Source of the DNA: Lachnospiraceae bacterium
GTDB lineage: Bacteria > Bacillota > Clostridia > Lachnospirales > Lachnospiraceae
NCBI GenBank assembly: GCA_949383255.1
Contig: CASJPF010000010.1
Location: 1 to 64,000 of the forward strand
Direction: 5' to 3'
Length of the DNA stretch: 64,000 nucleotides
This document shows positions 44,476 to 54,611 of this stretch, piece after piece. The notes under the pieces were generated by a model. The model was not told the DNA's origin, made no database searches, and saw only the letters and a program-made list of their open reading frames with translations. The stretch's first letter is position 1; every line of letters begins with the position of its first letter. The position numbers and the translations under genes are program-made.

Positions 44476-45156
44476 TTAATACAATGTTTCCAACGCATTG
44501 CGGTCTACAATTTTAATTACATTTTTCTCTGTCTCAATCAAATGTTCTTGCTGCATTTTCATAAGCTCTCTGGACAATGATGGTCTTGTAGTACCAAGAT
44601 AATCCGCTAGTTCCTCACGGTTCATAGTAAGTTTCACAATATCACCCTCCACAGCCTGTTCCATCAGCCATAAGGCAATGCGCTCGCGCAGCGTTGTCCC
44701 CGATAACAAATGTAGCTTTCTAGTCATTTTAAAATTTTTTTCAGACTGAATCTCAAGCATATTTCGAGTAATCATACGGTGATGTTCACAGGCATTGCTG
44801 CAAAAACAGTAAAAAAATTCCCACGGAATCTCAAGCACCTGCACTTTTTCTTGTGCGATGGCATCATACCAATATGTCTTAGTCCCCGCAAAGAGAAACA
44901 TTTCTCCAAAGACATCACCTTGCCCTACCATAAAAAGTACATCTCTTTTTCCTGATGCGAAATCCTTGGAAATCATTACAGTTCCTTCCAGCACCAAAAA
45001 CAAATTTTTTGGTATCTCTCCCTGCCGAAAGATATAATTTCCCTCATCAAAAAAACGTTCTACAGTTTTAGAACACCGAAACATCTTTTCGATTTCATCC
45101 TTTTTAATATTCCGAAATAGATGAATATTATCGCAGTCTTTCATATGTTCTATCAT
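44476..45156 (-). CDS. Crp/Fnr-family regulator with clustered cysteines
   Basis: The 226-residue protein has an N-terminal cyclic-nucleotide-binding fold ([31 protein letters not shown]) and a C-terminal winged helix with recognition helix [14 protein letters not shown] (about residues 188-203). It lacks the typical cAMP-binding arginine pattern. Cysteines are at 8, 28, 117, 119 and 123 (C-x-C-x3-C), which could hold a metal or Fe-S centre; this is inference. The gene lies directly upstream of the grcA operator, in the same direction, so it is the best candidate for the grcA regulator. Confidence 0.88.
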   Translation of the reverse strand: MIEHMKDCDNIHLFRNIKKDEIEKMFRCSKTVERFFDEGNYIFRQGEIPKNLFLVLEGTVMISKDFASGKRDVLFMVGQGDVFGEMFLFAGTKTYWYDAIAQEKVQVLEIPWEFFYCFCSNACEHHRMITRNMLEIQSEKNFKMTRKLHLLSGTTLRERIALWLMEQAVEGDIVKLTMNREELADYLGTTRPSLSRELMKMQQEHLIETEKNVIKIVDRNALETLY

Positions 45157-45216
45157 AATACTCTCTCAATCTTCTCAATCCATATAATCGCGTAAAGAAA
45201 GTTTATACCTATATGC

Positions 45217-45241
45217 AGTAGGAGAAAATCTTTCCCCTACT
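45217..45241 (-). other. Hairpin in the leader of the Crp/Fnr gene
   Basis: AGTAGGGGAAA (45231-45241 on the minus strand) pairs with TTTTCTCCTACT at 45217-45228, with one mismatch. A second stem, GCCGCTATGCGGC, is nearby at about 45261-45274. The leader of this regulator gene may therefore be structured; no known riboswitch is recognised. Confidence 0.35.
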
Positions 45242-45336
45242 CGCCGCGCGACCCATGCGCCGCATAGCGGCTTATTTCCTATGTAAAAACTGTCATATAT
45301 CGTTTTCACATTATGCATGGGTCTGTGCATAAAAAC

Positions 45337-45360
45337 GGAGAACGCAATACTGCGTTCTCC
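45337..45360 (-). terminator. Terminator of groESL
   Basis: GGAGAACGCA at 45337-45346 pairs exactly with 45351-45360 around a 4-base loop. On the minus strand it is followed by GTTTTTATGCACAGACCCAT, a T-run and the motif shared with two other terminators. Confidence 0.85.
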
Positions 45361-45382
45361 CAATATGAGATTTTCTCTCAAT

Positions 45383-47036
<1,654 letters not shown>

Positions 47037-47103
47037 TAGTGAACTATTTTCTGTGAAAAGCGCTGTATCAGCGTACTCTCAATAACCTCAGTATATTTTC
47101 CGG

Positions 47104-47388
47104 TTACTCAATAACAGCCAGAATGTCGTTCTGCTTAACGATGATAAATTCCTCATCATCAATCTTAACTTCTGTTCCAGAGTACTTAGAGAAGATTACG
47201 TTGTCGCCAACTTTCACTTCCATCTTAATCTCTTTCCCGTCAACAACGCCGCCTGGTCCAACAGCAATTACTTCTGCCTGCTGTGGCTTCTCCTTGTTCT
47301 GTCCTGGCAAAACGATACCAGACTTTGTTGTCTCCTCTGCAACCAACTGCTTCAATACGACTCTGTCTCCTAATGGTACTAACTTCAT
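47104..47388 (-). CDS. groES: Co-chaperonin GroES (Hsp10)
   Basis: The 94-residue co-chaperonin starts MKLVPLGDRVVLKQ, with the mobile loop EETTKSGIVLPGQNKEKPQQ that docks on GroEL and the C-terminal NDILAVIE. ATG 47388 has AAGGAGGC upstream; the frame to 47442 is not needed. It is the first gene of the groESL operon, below a CIRCE operator. Confidence 0.97.
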   Translation of the reverse strand: MKLVPLGDRVVLKQLVAEETTKSGIVLPGQNKEKPQQAEVIAVGPGGVVDGKEIKMEVKVGDNVIFSKYSGTEVKIDDEEFIIVKQNDILAVIE

Positions 47389-47435
47389 ATAAAATGCCTC
47401 CTTATGTTTATGAAAAAATATTATCCGCTTTTCAA

Positions 47436-47462
47436 TTAGCACTCCTATCTATTGAGTGCTAA
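47436..47462. promoter_or_regulatory. CIRCE operator for HrcA
   Basis: TTAGCACTC, nine bases, GAGTGCTAA: a perfect CIRCE inverted repeat. It is the binding site of the heat-shock repressor HrcA and lies 48 bases before the groES start. Confidence 0.97.
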
Positions 47463-47470
47463 CAAATCAT

Positions 47471-47499
47471 ATAATAGTTTCTTGTTACGCGTTCTGCAA
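47471..47499 (-). promoter_or_regulatory. Sigma-A promoter of groESL
   Basis: On the minus strand TTGCAG (47494-47499), a 17-base spacer and TATTAT (47471-47476) make a vegetative promoter. The CIRCE element begins near the transcription start, so HrcA would block initiation. Confidence 0.75.
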
Positions 47500-47602
47500 A
47501 CGGATTTAAGGCTTATTATATCCCATTTTCTTCCATTTACTCATAATATCTCATTTTTTCTTTCATTTTTAAAGTTTATTGCTCTTAATAATTATTTTAG
47601 AT

Positions 47603-48553
47603 TTATAAACAACCGCTTAATCCTTTTTCCAGTCTTTCCTTATATCCAGGCGCATTTTTAATCACAAACTTATTCTCTAACATAGCATACTCTGCGTCTG
47701 AGAGAATATCTTTAAAGCGCTCCTCAACATTGGTGCGCATTACACAGCCTACCGCGACGCTGGGTGCTAACTTATCATCTTCAAAGCTGTCGCACGCCTG
47801 TTGTACTGCATCACAATATGCTCTTGCTTCCTCTTCTTCTGTAAGTGGCAAAAGCACATGAAATACATCTCCTTCCACTCTGCCTAGCACAGCATTTGAA
47901 AAGCCAGCCTCCTGCGCTTTCTTTCTCAGAATTTCCGCCACTGTAACCACCAGACGGTCACTCTCCTCCTCACCGAAATGATTGTCAACAAACTTCCAAT
48001 CATTAATATTGACACAGATTGCAGCCGTGGGAACTACCTCTCGTTCTGCAAGCTCCTTCATATGGCTGATAAAATGATTTCTGTTCAACAATCCTGTCAG
48101 TGGATCATTCTCCCCTGAATACTTTACATGACCTGCATCCTTCTCCAATTGTTGTTCCAGCTCATCAATATAAACGGCTTGCTCACTCGCCAGATACGAT
48201 TTCTCACAATAGCCCTCCAATGTCTCAATATATGCGCCAAGAAACTTATTTACTATGTCAAATTTTTCCTCTGGAACACAATCATACTTTGCATAAATAT
48301 GACATACTGTCCTGCCCTTTACCCGAATCTTATTGCCTGGTCTATTGACAACATCTGGCACAAAATCGCCAAAATCTCCAATCGTCATAAGAATACTACC
48401 ATGTCTATCTGTCATTAATGTCTCAATTCCAAAATTGATATTAAACTGACTTAACATTGCTTCTGCAACCTTTAAATCAAATAAATCCTTTGGAAAATAA
48501 TTTTTGCTGTTGTGCTCTATTCTCTCCGCAAATGCCATTTTCTTTTCGTTCAT
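47603..48553 (-). CDS. GGDEF-domain protein with degenerate active site
   Basis: The 316-residue protein has a C-terminal GGDEF fold, beginning DPLTGLLNRNHFISHM. The signature loop reads RVEGDVF instead of (G)GGDEF, so diguanylate cyclase activity is unlikely. The N-terminal 120 residues (DLFDLKVAEAMLSQFNINFG, TDRHGSILMTIGDFGDF) resemble a diverged PocR-type sensor like that of the kinase at 13693, without its cysteine cluster. A coiled segment links the parts. It may bind c-di-GMP or GTP, or only a small ligand. The ATG at 48553 has GGGG upstream. Confidence 0.75.
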   Translation of the reverse strand: MNEKKMAFAERIEHNSKNYFPKDLFDLKVAEAMLSQFNINFGIETLMTDRHGSILMTIGDFGDFVPDVVNRPGNKIRVKGRTVCHIYAKYDCVPEEKFDIVNKFLGAYIETLEGYCEKSYLASEQAVYIDELEQQLEKDAGHVKYSGENDPLTGLLNRNHFISHMKELAEREVVPTAAICVNINDWKFVDNHFGEEESDRLVVTVAEILRKKAQEAGFSNAVLGRVEGDVFHVLLPLTEEEEARAYCDAVQQACDSFEDDKLAPSVAVGCVMRTNVEERFKDILSDAEYAMLENKFVIKNAPGYKERLEKGLSGCL

Positions 48554-48586
48554 TGTTATCCCCTGTCCTTTCCCTTCCGTTTTGCT

Positions 48587-50245
48587 TTAAAAAAATTTAT
48601 CAATAATCTCCACCATACCATCATGGTTATTGTCACACATTGTAACATAATTTGCACATTCTTTTACTTCCAAACGCCCGTTTGCCATACAGACACCAAC
48701 AGCCGCTGCCTCCAACATAGAAATATCGTTCTCTTCATCACCCGCTGCCACCGAATTTTGAATCGGAACATGTATTGCATTGCACAGACGACGCAACGCA
48801 TTCCCTTTTCCAGCCTTTTTATGATAAAATTCCAGATAGCGCGCACTGGAAAACGCACAAGTTACATCCTTTGCTAACTCTGACAGCTCAACTTCCCTGC
48901 GCAATTCTTCCAATCGTTCTCGATTATCTATATCAATCGCAAGCAGCTTAAACGGCGCATGTGCAAGTTCTTTCTCCAAATCTGTCTCAATAATATATGG
49001 CTGTTTAATCGCTTTTCTATAATAGATAAGTTCCCTGTCTTCTGCACAACTTACAATGTGTGTATCTGTGTAAGTCTGTATATGGATTCCTCTCTTGAGA
49101 GCCATATCATAAATTGCCTGTGCTGTCACAATTGGAACGCTGTATTGTTCTATCACTGCATGTTCTGCACAGTCATAAAGCACTGCCCCATTATATGCTG
49201 AGATATAAATCTTACCTTCCGTATTACTTTTCTGTATATCAAGAGTTTGCAACACATCAAGAATGCTTTTGAGCGATCTTCCACTTGCCAGTACAAAGTG
49301 ATGTCCTTTCGACAACAATTCCAAAATCTTTTGCCTTGTTCTATCCGAAATTTTTTTATCCTTGTCAAGCAATGTATCATCCAAATCTGTAAACAAAATT
49401 TTTGTCTGCAATGTCCTTTTCAAACCTGCCAAAATTTCCTCGGGCACAAAAAGCTTGCCATAGCCAGTACCCAGCTCAAGTCCCGGTTTGGTTCCACCAT
49501 GAAAATCAGATCCCCCGCAAGGCAGCAAACAATATTTTTTTGCAAGCGCTTTCATCTGTCTCTCTTCTGCCGGAGAAAATGTGCTGTAGATACACTCCAT
49601 CGCCATCAATCCAGCATCTTTTAATCTGTGCACCAAAAGTTCCAACTGATCGTCTCCTAAATGATACAACAATGGATGCGCCAAAACTGGTATTCCTCCA
49701 GCCTTCAGTGTCACTTCAATAACCTCCTCTGGCGTGATTTTCTCTCGATGCACAAAATATGGCGTATGGTCACCCAAATATCTATCAAAAGCTTCATTCC
49801 TGCTTTTGACATACCCTTTTTCTAACAAAAAACTTGCAAAGTGCGCTCTTGTAATAACCGCTTCTGGAAACAAATCCACAAGTGCCTCATAAGTAATCCG
49901 AATCCCCGCCCCCTGCAAATTCGCACATAATTTGCGATTTCTGTTTGTTCTCGACTGTTGAAAGCGTGTCAGATATTCCTGAAAAACTGGTGCCTTATAA
50001 TCAATAAACAACCCCAGAATGTGCACGTCACGACCATTGTACTCCGTCGAATATTCTATCCCGGGAACAATCTCAATTGGCTTATCTTTGGCGTAATCCA
50101 TAATCTCATCCAACCCATCTACAGTGTCATGGTCAGTGAGTGCAATTGCGCTCAATCCCTTCTCAACAGCAACATTCACCAACTCGCAAGGAGTCATCGT
50201 ACCATCAGAACAGCATGAGTGTACATGCAAATCGACAAATCCCAT
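48587..50245 (-). CDS. PHP phosphoesterase fused to a Cof-type HAD phosphatase
   Basis: The 552-residue protein joins two hydrolases. Residues 1-275 form a PHP domain (DLHVHSCCSDGTMTP, LTDHDTVDGLDE, VPGIEYST, AHPLLYHLG, GGSDFHGG), similar to nucleoside 3',5'-bisphosphate phosphatases. Residues 285-552 form a Cof/HAD phosphatase with nucleophile FTDLDDTLLDKD, threonine/serine motif LASGRS, a lysine region and VAAGDEENDISML. Both sites look intact. ATG 50245 has AAGGAG nine bases upstream. The usual genes are separate, so this fusion implies linked substrates; none is known. Confidence 0.88.
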   Translation of the reverse strand: MGFVDLHVHSCCSDGTMTPCELVNVAVEKGLSAIALTDHDTVDGLDEIMDYAKDKPIEIVPGIEYSTEYNGRDVHILGLFIDYKAPVFQEYLTRFQQSRTNRNRKLCANLQGAGIRITYEALVDLFPEAVITRAHFASFLLEKGYVKSRNEAFDRYLGDHTPYFVHREKITPEEVIEVTLKAGGIPVLAHPLLYHLGDDQLELLVHRLKDAGLMAMECIYSTFSPAEERQMKALAKKYCLLPCGGSDFHGGTKPGLELGTGYGKLFVPEEILAGLKRTLQTKILFTDLDDTLLDKDKKISDRTRQKILELLSKGHHFVLASGRSLKSILDVLQTLDIQKSNTEGKIYISAYNGAVLYDCAEHAVIEQYSVPIVTAQAIYDMALKRGIHIQTYTDTHIVSCAEDRELIYYRKAIKQPYIIETDLEKELAHAPFKLLAIDIDNRERLEELRREVELSELAKDVTCAFSSARYLEFYHKKAGKGNALRRLCNAIHVPIQNSVAAGDEENDISMLEAAAVGVCMANGRLEVKECANYVTMCDNNHDGMVEIIDKFF

Positions 50246-50321
50246 TTTTAGTCTCCTTTTCCCCTTCGCTATCAATGAAAAAAGACAGAAAAAACCTGTC
50301 TCTTTTCATCAGACTACTGTC

Positions 50322-51968
50322 TTAATCTTCTCCGCTCTCATCCTCAGCCTCCGCAGTATATACAGAAGTCCGTTTTCTTGCCATCTCATCATTCGCAAGA
50401 TACTCATCATAAGTCGTAATTTTATCGATCAGAGTACCATTTGGAAGGATCTCCATAATACGATTTGCTGTTGTCTCCACAAACTGGTGGTCATGGCAAG
50501 CAAAGATTGCAACTCCGGGAAATTTGATTAATCCATTGTTAAGCGCTGTAATCGACTCCATATCAAGATGATTCGTCGGCTCGTCAAGGACCAAACAATT
50601 TGCCCCGCTTATCATCATCTTACTAAGCAAGCAGCGCACCTTTTCCCCACCGGAAAGCACCTTGACCTTCTTCACACCGTCTTCCCCTGCAAACAACATT
50701 CGTCCGAGAAAACCACGCACATAAGTAATGTCATCCACTGGAGAATACCCCATAAGCCAATCTGCAATTGTATAATCATTATTAAACTCATTGGTTGGAT
50801 CCTTTGGAAAATAAGCCTGTGATGTGGTGACACCCCACTTATATGTCCCTTCGTCTGGCTCCATCTCTCCCATCAGTATCTGAAAAAGAGTTGTTTTTGC
50901 AAGTTCATTGGCACCCACAAACGCAACCTTGTCCTCCCGACCAAGAATGAAAGAAATATTATCTAGTACTTTTTCCCCATTAATTGTCTTGGAGAGATGC
51001 TCCACTGTCAGAACCTCATTTCCAATCTCACGGTCTGGTCTGAAATCAATATAAGGATATTTACGGCTTGAAGGTTTAATATCTTCCAACTCAATCTTCT
51101 CCAAAGCACGCTTTCTTGAAGTCGCCTGCTTTGACTTAGAAGCATTTGCAGAGAACCGCGAAATAAATTCCTGCAGCTCTTTAATTTTTTCTTCTTTTTT
51201 CTTGTTTGCCTCTTTCATCTGTTTGACAAGCAACTGGCTTGACTCATACCAGAAGTCATAATTTCCGGCATAGAGTTGAATTTTCCCATAGTCGATATCT
51301 GCAATCTGTGTACATACTTTGTTCAGGAAATAACGGTCATGAGACACAACAATCACAGTATTATCAAAATTAATTAAAAATTCTTCCAACCATGCAATCG
51401 CATCTAAATCCAAGTGGTTTGTCGGCTCATCAAGCAACAAAATATCTGGGTTTCCAAACAGCGCTTTTGCAAGAAGCACTTTCACCTTCTCACTGCCGTT
51501 TAAATCTTTCATCAAAGAATAGTGTAATTCTGTGTCTATACCAAGACCATTTAATAACTGCGCAGCATTGGATTCTGCTTCCCATCCATCCATCTCTGCA
51601 AACTCACCCTCAAGTTCACTGGCGCGAATGCCATCTTCATCTGTAAAATCCTCTTTTGCATAGATGGCATCCTTCTCTTTCATAATCTCATACAGGCGGG
51701 CATTTCCCATAATGACAGTATCTATAACAGAATACTCATCATATTTAAAGTGATCCTGCTCTAAAACAGAAAGACGCTGTCCCGGCGTAATTACAATGTC
51801 GCCCTTGGTTGTCTCAAGCTTTCCTGACAAAATCTTTAAAAAAGTGGATTTTCCTGCTCCGTTGGCACCAATTAATCCATAACAGTTTCCCTCTGTAAAC
51901 TTAATATTTACATCCTCAAATAATGCCTTTTTCCCTACTCTATAGGTTACATTGTTTGCACTGATCAT
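50322..51968 (-). CDS. ABC-F family ATPase (YbiT-like)
   Basis: A soluble, 548-residue twin-ATPase protein that acts on the ribosome in characterised relatives. The first nucleotide site has Walker A GANGAGKST, signature LNGSEKVKV and Walker B ILLLDEPTNHLD. A charged linker (KKKEEKIKELQEFISRFSAN) follows. The second site has GANELAKTT as Walker A, with Ala before the lysine, then LSGGEKVR and CLVLDEPTNHLD. The variant second P-loop seems to be a subfamily trait. No membrane segments are present. It could be a housekeeping translation factor or a drug-protection factor; the first is likelier. Confidence 0.9.
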   Translation of the reverse strand: MISANNVTYRVGKKALFEDVNIKFTEGNCYGLIGANGAGKSTFLKILSGKLETTKGDIVITPGQRLSVLEQDHFKYDEYSVIDTVIMGNARLYEIMKEKDAIYAKEDFTDEDGIRASELEGEFAEMDGWEAESNAAQLLNGLGIDTELHYSLMKDLNGSEKVKVLLAKALFGNPDILLLDEPTNHLDLDAIAWLEEFLINFDNTVIVVSHDRYFLNKVCTQIADIDYGKIQLYAGNYDFWYESSQLLVKQMKEANKKKEEKIKELQEFISRFSANASKSKQATSRKRALEKIELEDIKPSSRKYPYIDFRPDREIGNEVLTVEHLSKTINGEKVLDNISFILGREDKVAFVGANELAKTTLFQILMGEMEPDEGTYKWGVTTSQAYFPKDPTNEFNNDYTIADWLMGYSPVDDITYVRGFLGRMLFAGEDGVKKVKVLSGGEKVRCLLSKMMISGANCLVLDEPTNHLDMESITALNNGLIKFPGVAIFACHDHQFVETTANRIMEILPNGTLIDKITTYDEYLANDEMARKRTSVYTAEAEDESGED

Positions 51969-52105
51969 GATAAATTCCTCTTAATCCTATTATTCTTGTT
52001 TTAGAGCATTTTTCAGACATGCTCTAACCTGTCCCAAAACATCACTTTCTATTATACATAAAAAGTACGGTTTTTCAAGGAAAATTTATTTGTCCTCTGC
52101 ACACA

Positions 52106-54223
52106 TTATTTTTTGAATAGCCTTCCAAAAAGCCCTTTTTTATTTGTGTTGGTTTCCGCTGTTTCATCCACAGACTCTGTGCTCTCTGTTCTTCTGTACT
52201 TCTGCGTATTTTCTGGATTCTCCTTCAGTGTCAAGAGCGCATCATACGCCTGTAACATATTCAAATCATTTGCCTCAGCCAACTCTTGCGCAGTAAACCC
52301 TTCAATCGCAAGCATTCCAACTGACGGATATGCGCCATTTCTGACTGCCGTAGCAAACTCTACAAAAATACTGTGGTCGGATCGAAGCCGTTTATAATAA
52401 TATGTCGCCTGCGGATAGGAAAGTCCGCAACCCTGTGTCAGATAAATCATAAATTCCTCACGAAAAGCTTCTCCGTTTTTCCACTGTTTCGCCACCTCAC
52501 TCATCAACTGCGTGTTCATCAAACACAATGTACTTGGTCCATCTGTGAGTGCCGCTATATTAGATGTCTCGCAGAGCTTCTCCATAAACTGTGGATTGTC
52601 AATTCCGGCTGGCATTAGCTGCCCTTCCCCTTTTCGTCCCATCTCATAGCGGTTTGTGGTAATCAGATAAACAATATTATTTTTCAGTGTGAACGCTCCA
52701 CTTTTTTCTTTTAATGTATAAATATAGGGCTTCTCACAAAGTGCTTCTGTGAGCGAAACGGTAATCTGATTCATCAGTCGCGTATATTTTGTCACAGTTT
52801 CCTCGTCTGACGCCTTTCTAGCCGTATCAAAACGCGCTGCTGCCTCCTGCATCATTATCATCATCTCAGTGACACTGCATCCCGCTAAATAGGTCGCACC
52901 TTGATCGAAATCCTTGTCCATATGTGCAATCAATTCAACTTTTCTATCATCGCTCACATAATACTCATTTTCCTGATTACAGAATGGCACAATTGGCATA
53001 CGATACTTTTTCTCGCCTTCCTCCTCGCGCATAACCTGCGACAGTACTTCCTCTGACAGCACTTCCTCCACATCACGCTGATATCCTGTTACATTCCAGA
53101 TATACTCCATCTTACAGGCAATAGCATCTACCGTGTCAAAATCAAAATTTACCCCTGTCACGCCAAGTTTTGCCGCCAGCGCAAGCACTGTCTCAAGCTG
53201 AAATAATTCTTCTTTCTGATTTAGTACACCGATTGGAAACGCACTGTCAAAGATAGGCAATGTCATAGGATTTTGCAAAACATAGCTTATCGCATCATCA
53301 TACTTCTCAAATAAAAATAATAAAATATTGTTTTCATCGGGTTTTAACAACAGCGGATTTCCACATGCAGTGCGATAATCACTGTGTTGTGGTGCCAACA
53401 GAATATAAATGTTATCCATCTGCATATATGCACGGATTCTCGCCTGCACCATCTCTTCATTATAATGTGGTATCTCCAAATGCCCTGTAAGATCTAGCGT
53501 TGCAGGATCATATTCCAGCCAATAATTTCGGTGCGGCTCCACAATCACCTGAAGCCTGCCTCTAACAATCTGCGACAACATGGCAAGCTTATATTTATTG
53601 ATTGGTTTTTTATCGGGATTAAAATGCATTGCACTATCCGCCGTCAAAAATACCTTTAGGGACTCATAATCATAATCTTCCTGTGTCGCCTGCTCGCCAT
53701 TCTTCTTCCTTCTCATAGTCATAAGCGCAAAGACTGGCTTTTCACCATCCTTAGGGCGCACCCGAAAATCAGGAATCTGTCCTATAATATAGACACTCTT
53801 TGTCCACAAACGTGCAATTGCTTCCTCCCGCGCACATCGCTCTATTGATGCCATATACAAAATATGATAACTGTCTGCTGCATCTTTAAGTCCTAAAAGC
53901 TCTTTCGACGCAATATATTTTTCATCACACAGCGTATTTTTAGGTGCATTCTCATTTGCACTCATATGGAGTACCAATCCAGATATTCCTTCTTCAAAAA
54001 TTTGATTTACAACCTCGCCCAGCTTATCCTCATGGTACGCATACTGATGATTGCTGTATTTCACAGCTTTTGCGACATATGCATCATAGTATTCCTTCTC
54101 AAAAAAGACATGAATCGCGTTATCAAAGACTTCCTCCTCATCGCGCTGCATCACCATAATATCCTTGTCAAAGCCCTCAAATAACCGCAGTTGCCACACT
54201 GAAATGTTCGTTTTTCTTTCCAC
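52106..54223 (-). CDS. Large unknown protein with SseB-like repeated modules
   Basis: The 705-residue protein is soluble, with no signal peptide. I do not recognise it as a whole. Three segments look alike: residues about 20-110 (AIHVFFEKEYYDAYVAKAV), 140-250 (VFALMTMRRKK, FLTADSAMHFN) and 285-390 (NILLFLFEKYDDAISYVL). Each has a strand pair and an FxxxxDA turn as in SseB-type folds. The rest is helical, and the last residues KKGLFGRLFKK form a basic amphipathic tail that could touch a membrane. It is upstream of the ABC-F gene. Confidence 0.6.
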   Translation of the reverse strand: MERKTNISVWQLRLFEGFDKDIMVMQRDEEEVFDNAIHVFFEKEYYDAYVAKAVKYSNHQYAYHEDKLGEVVNQIFEEGISGLVLHMSANENAPKNTLCDEKYIASKELLGLKDAADSYHILYMASIERCAREEAIARLWTKSVYIIGQIPDFRVRPKDGEKPVFALMTMRRKKNGEQATQEDYDYESLKVFLTADSAMHFNPDKKPINKYKLAMLSQIVRGRLQVIVEPHRNYWLEYDPATLDLTGHLEIPHYNEEMVQARIRAYMQMDNIYILLAPQHSDYRTACGNPLLLKPDENNILLFLFEKYDDAISYVLQNPMTLPIFDSAFPIGVLNQKEELFQLETVLALAAKLGVTGVNFDFDTVDAIACKMEYIWNVTGYQRDVEEVLSEEVLSQVMREEEGEKKYRMPIVPFCNQENEYYVSDDRKVELIAHMDKDFDQGATYLAGCSVTEMMIMMQEAAARFDTARKASDEETVTKYTRLMNQITVSLTEALCEKPYIYTLKEKSGAFTLKNNIVYLITTNRYEMGRKGEGQLMPAGIDNPQFMEKLCETSNIAALTDGPSTLCLMNTQLMSEVAKQWKNGEAFREEFMIYLTQGCGLSYPQATYYYKRLRSDHSIFVEFATAVRNGAYPSVGMLAIEGFTAQELAEANDLNMLQAYDALLTLKENPENTQKYRRTESTESVDETAETNTNKKGLFGRLFKK

Positions 54224-54248
54224 TTTGTCTACCTATTCCTATCTTTAT

Positions 54249-54512
54249 TTAGCTCTCTACGATCAGGTATCTTCCATCGCCAATATCAAATACCTCGGGC
54301 GCATCCACAATCTCTTCTTTTTCCTGTCCCTCAAGGTCAATTCCTTCCTCGTCGAAATACTCCCACACCTCATCAATAGAGTCGACAACCACTGCCATAC
54401 ACTCCTCAAGAAACGCCTCTGCCTCATCAATATTTCCGGCTACTCTCTCTGGTAACAGCTTTAACTGGTTTTTCAAAAAACAGGTTAATACTGCTTCATC
54501 ATACTCGTGCAT
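54249..54512 (-). CDS. Small acidic protein of 87 residues, unknown
   Basis: The protein is helical and strongly acidic (EAEAFLEECMAVVVDSIDEV, YFDEEGIDLEGQEKEEIVD) and ends GDGRYLIVES. The ATG at 54512 has AGGAGAG upstream. The gap of 25 bases to the next gene suggests one transcript. No family is recognised. Confidence 0.6.
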   Translation of the reverse strand: MHEYDEAVLTCFLKNQLKLLPERVAGNIDEAEAFLEECMAVVVDSIDEVWEYFDEEGIDLEGQEKEEIVDAPEVFDIGDGRYLIVES

Positions 54513-54611
54513 AATTATCTCTCCTTTATTATATAGATTAAATATCTGTTATTCATCACTTAATAATGTAACAGCATACTAGCCTACTTGTAAACCCTTT
54601 TCGCAAACATT

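Noticed and set aside
45175-45381. 68-codon minus-strand frame upstream of the Crp/Fnr gene
   Set aside because: It begins inside the groEL terminator hairpin and covers GC-rich stems; no ribosome site is present.
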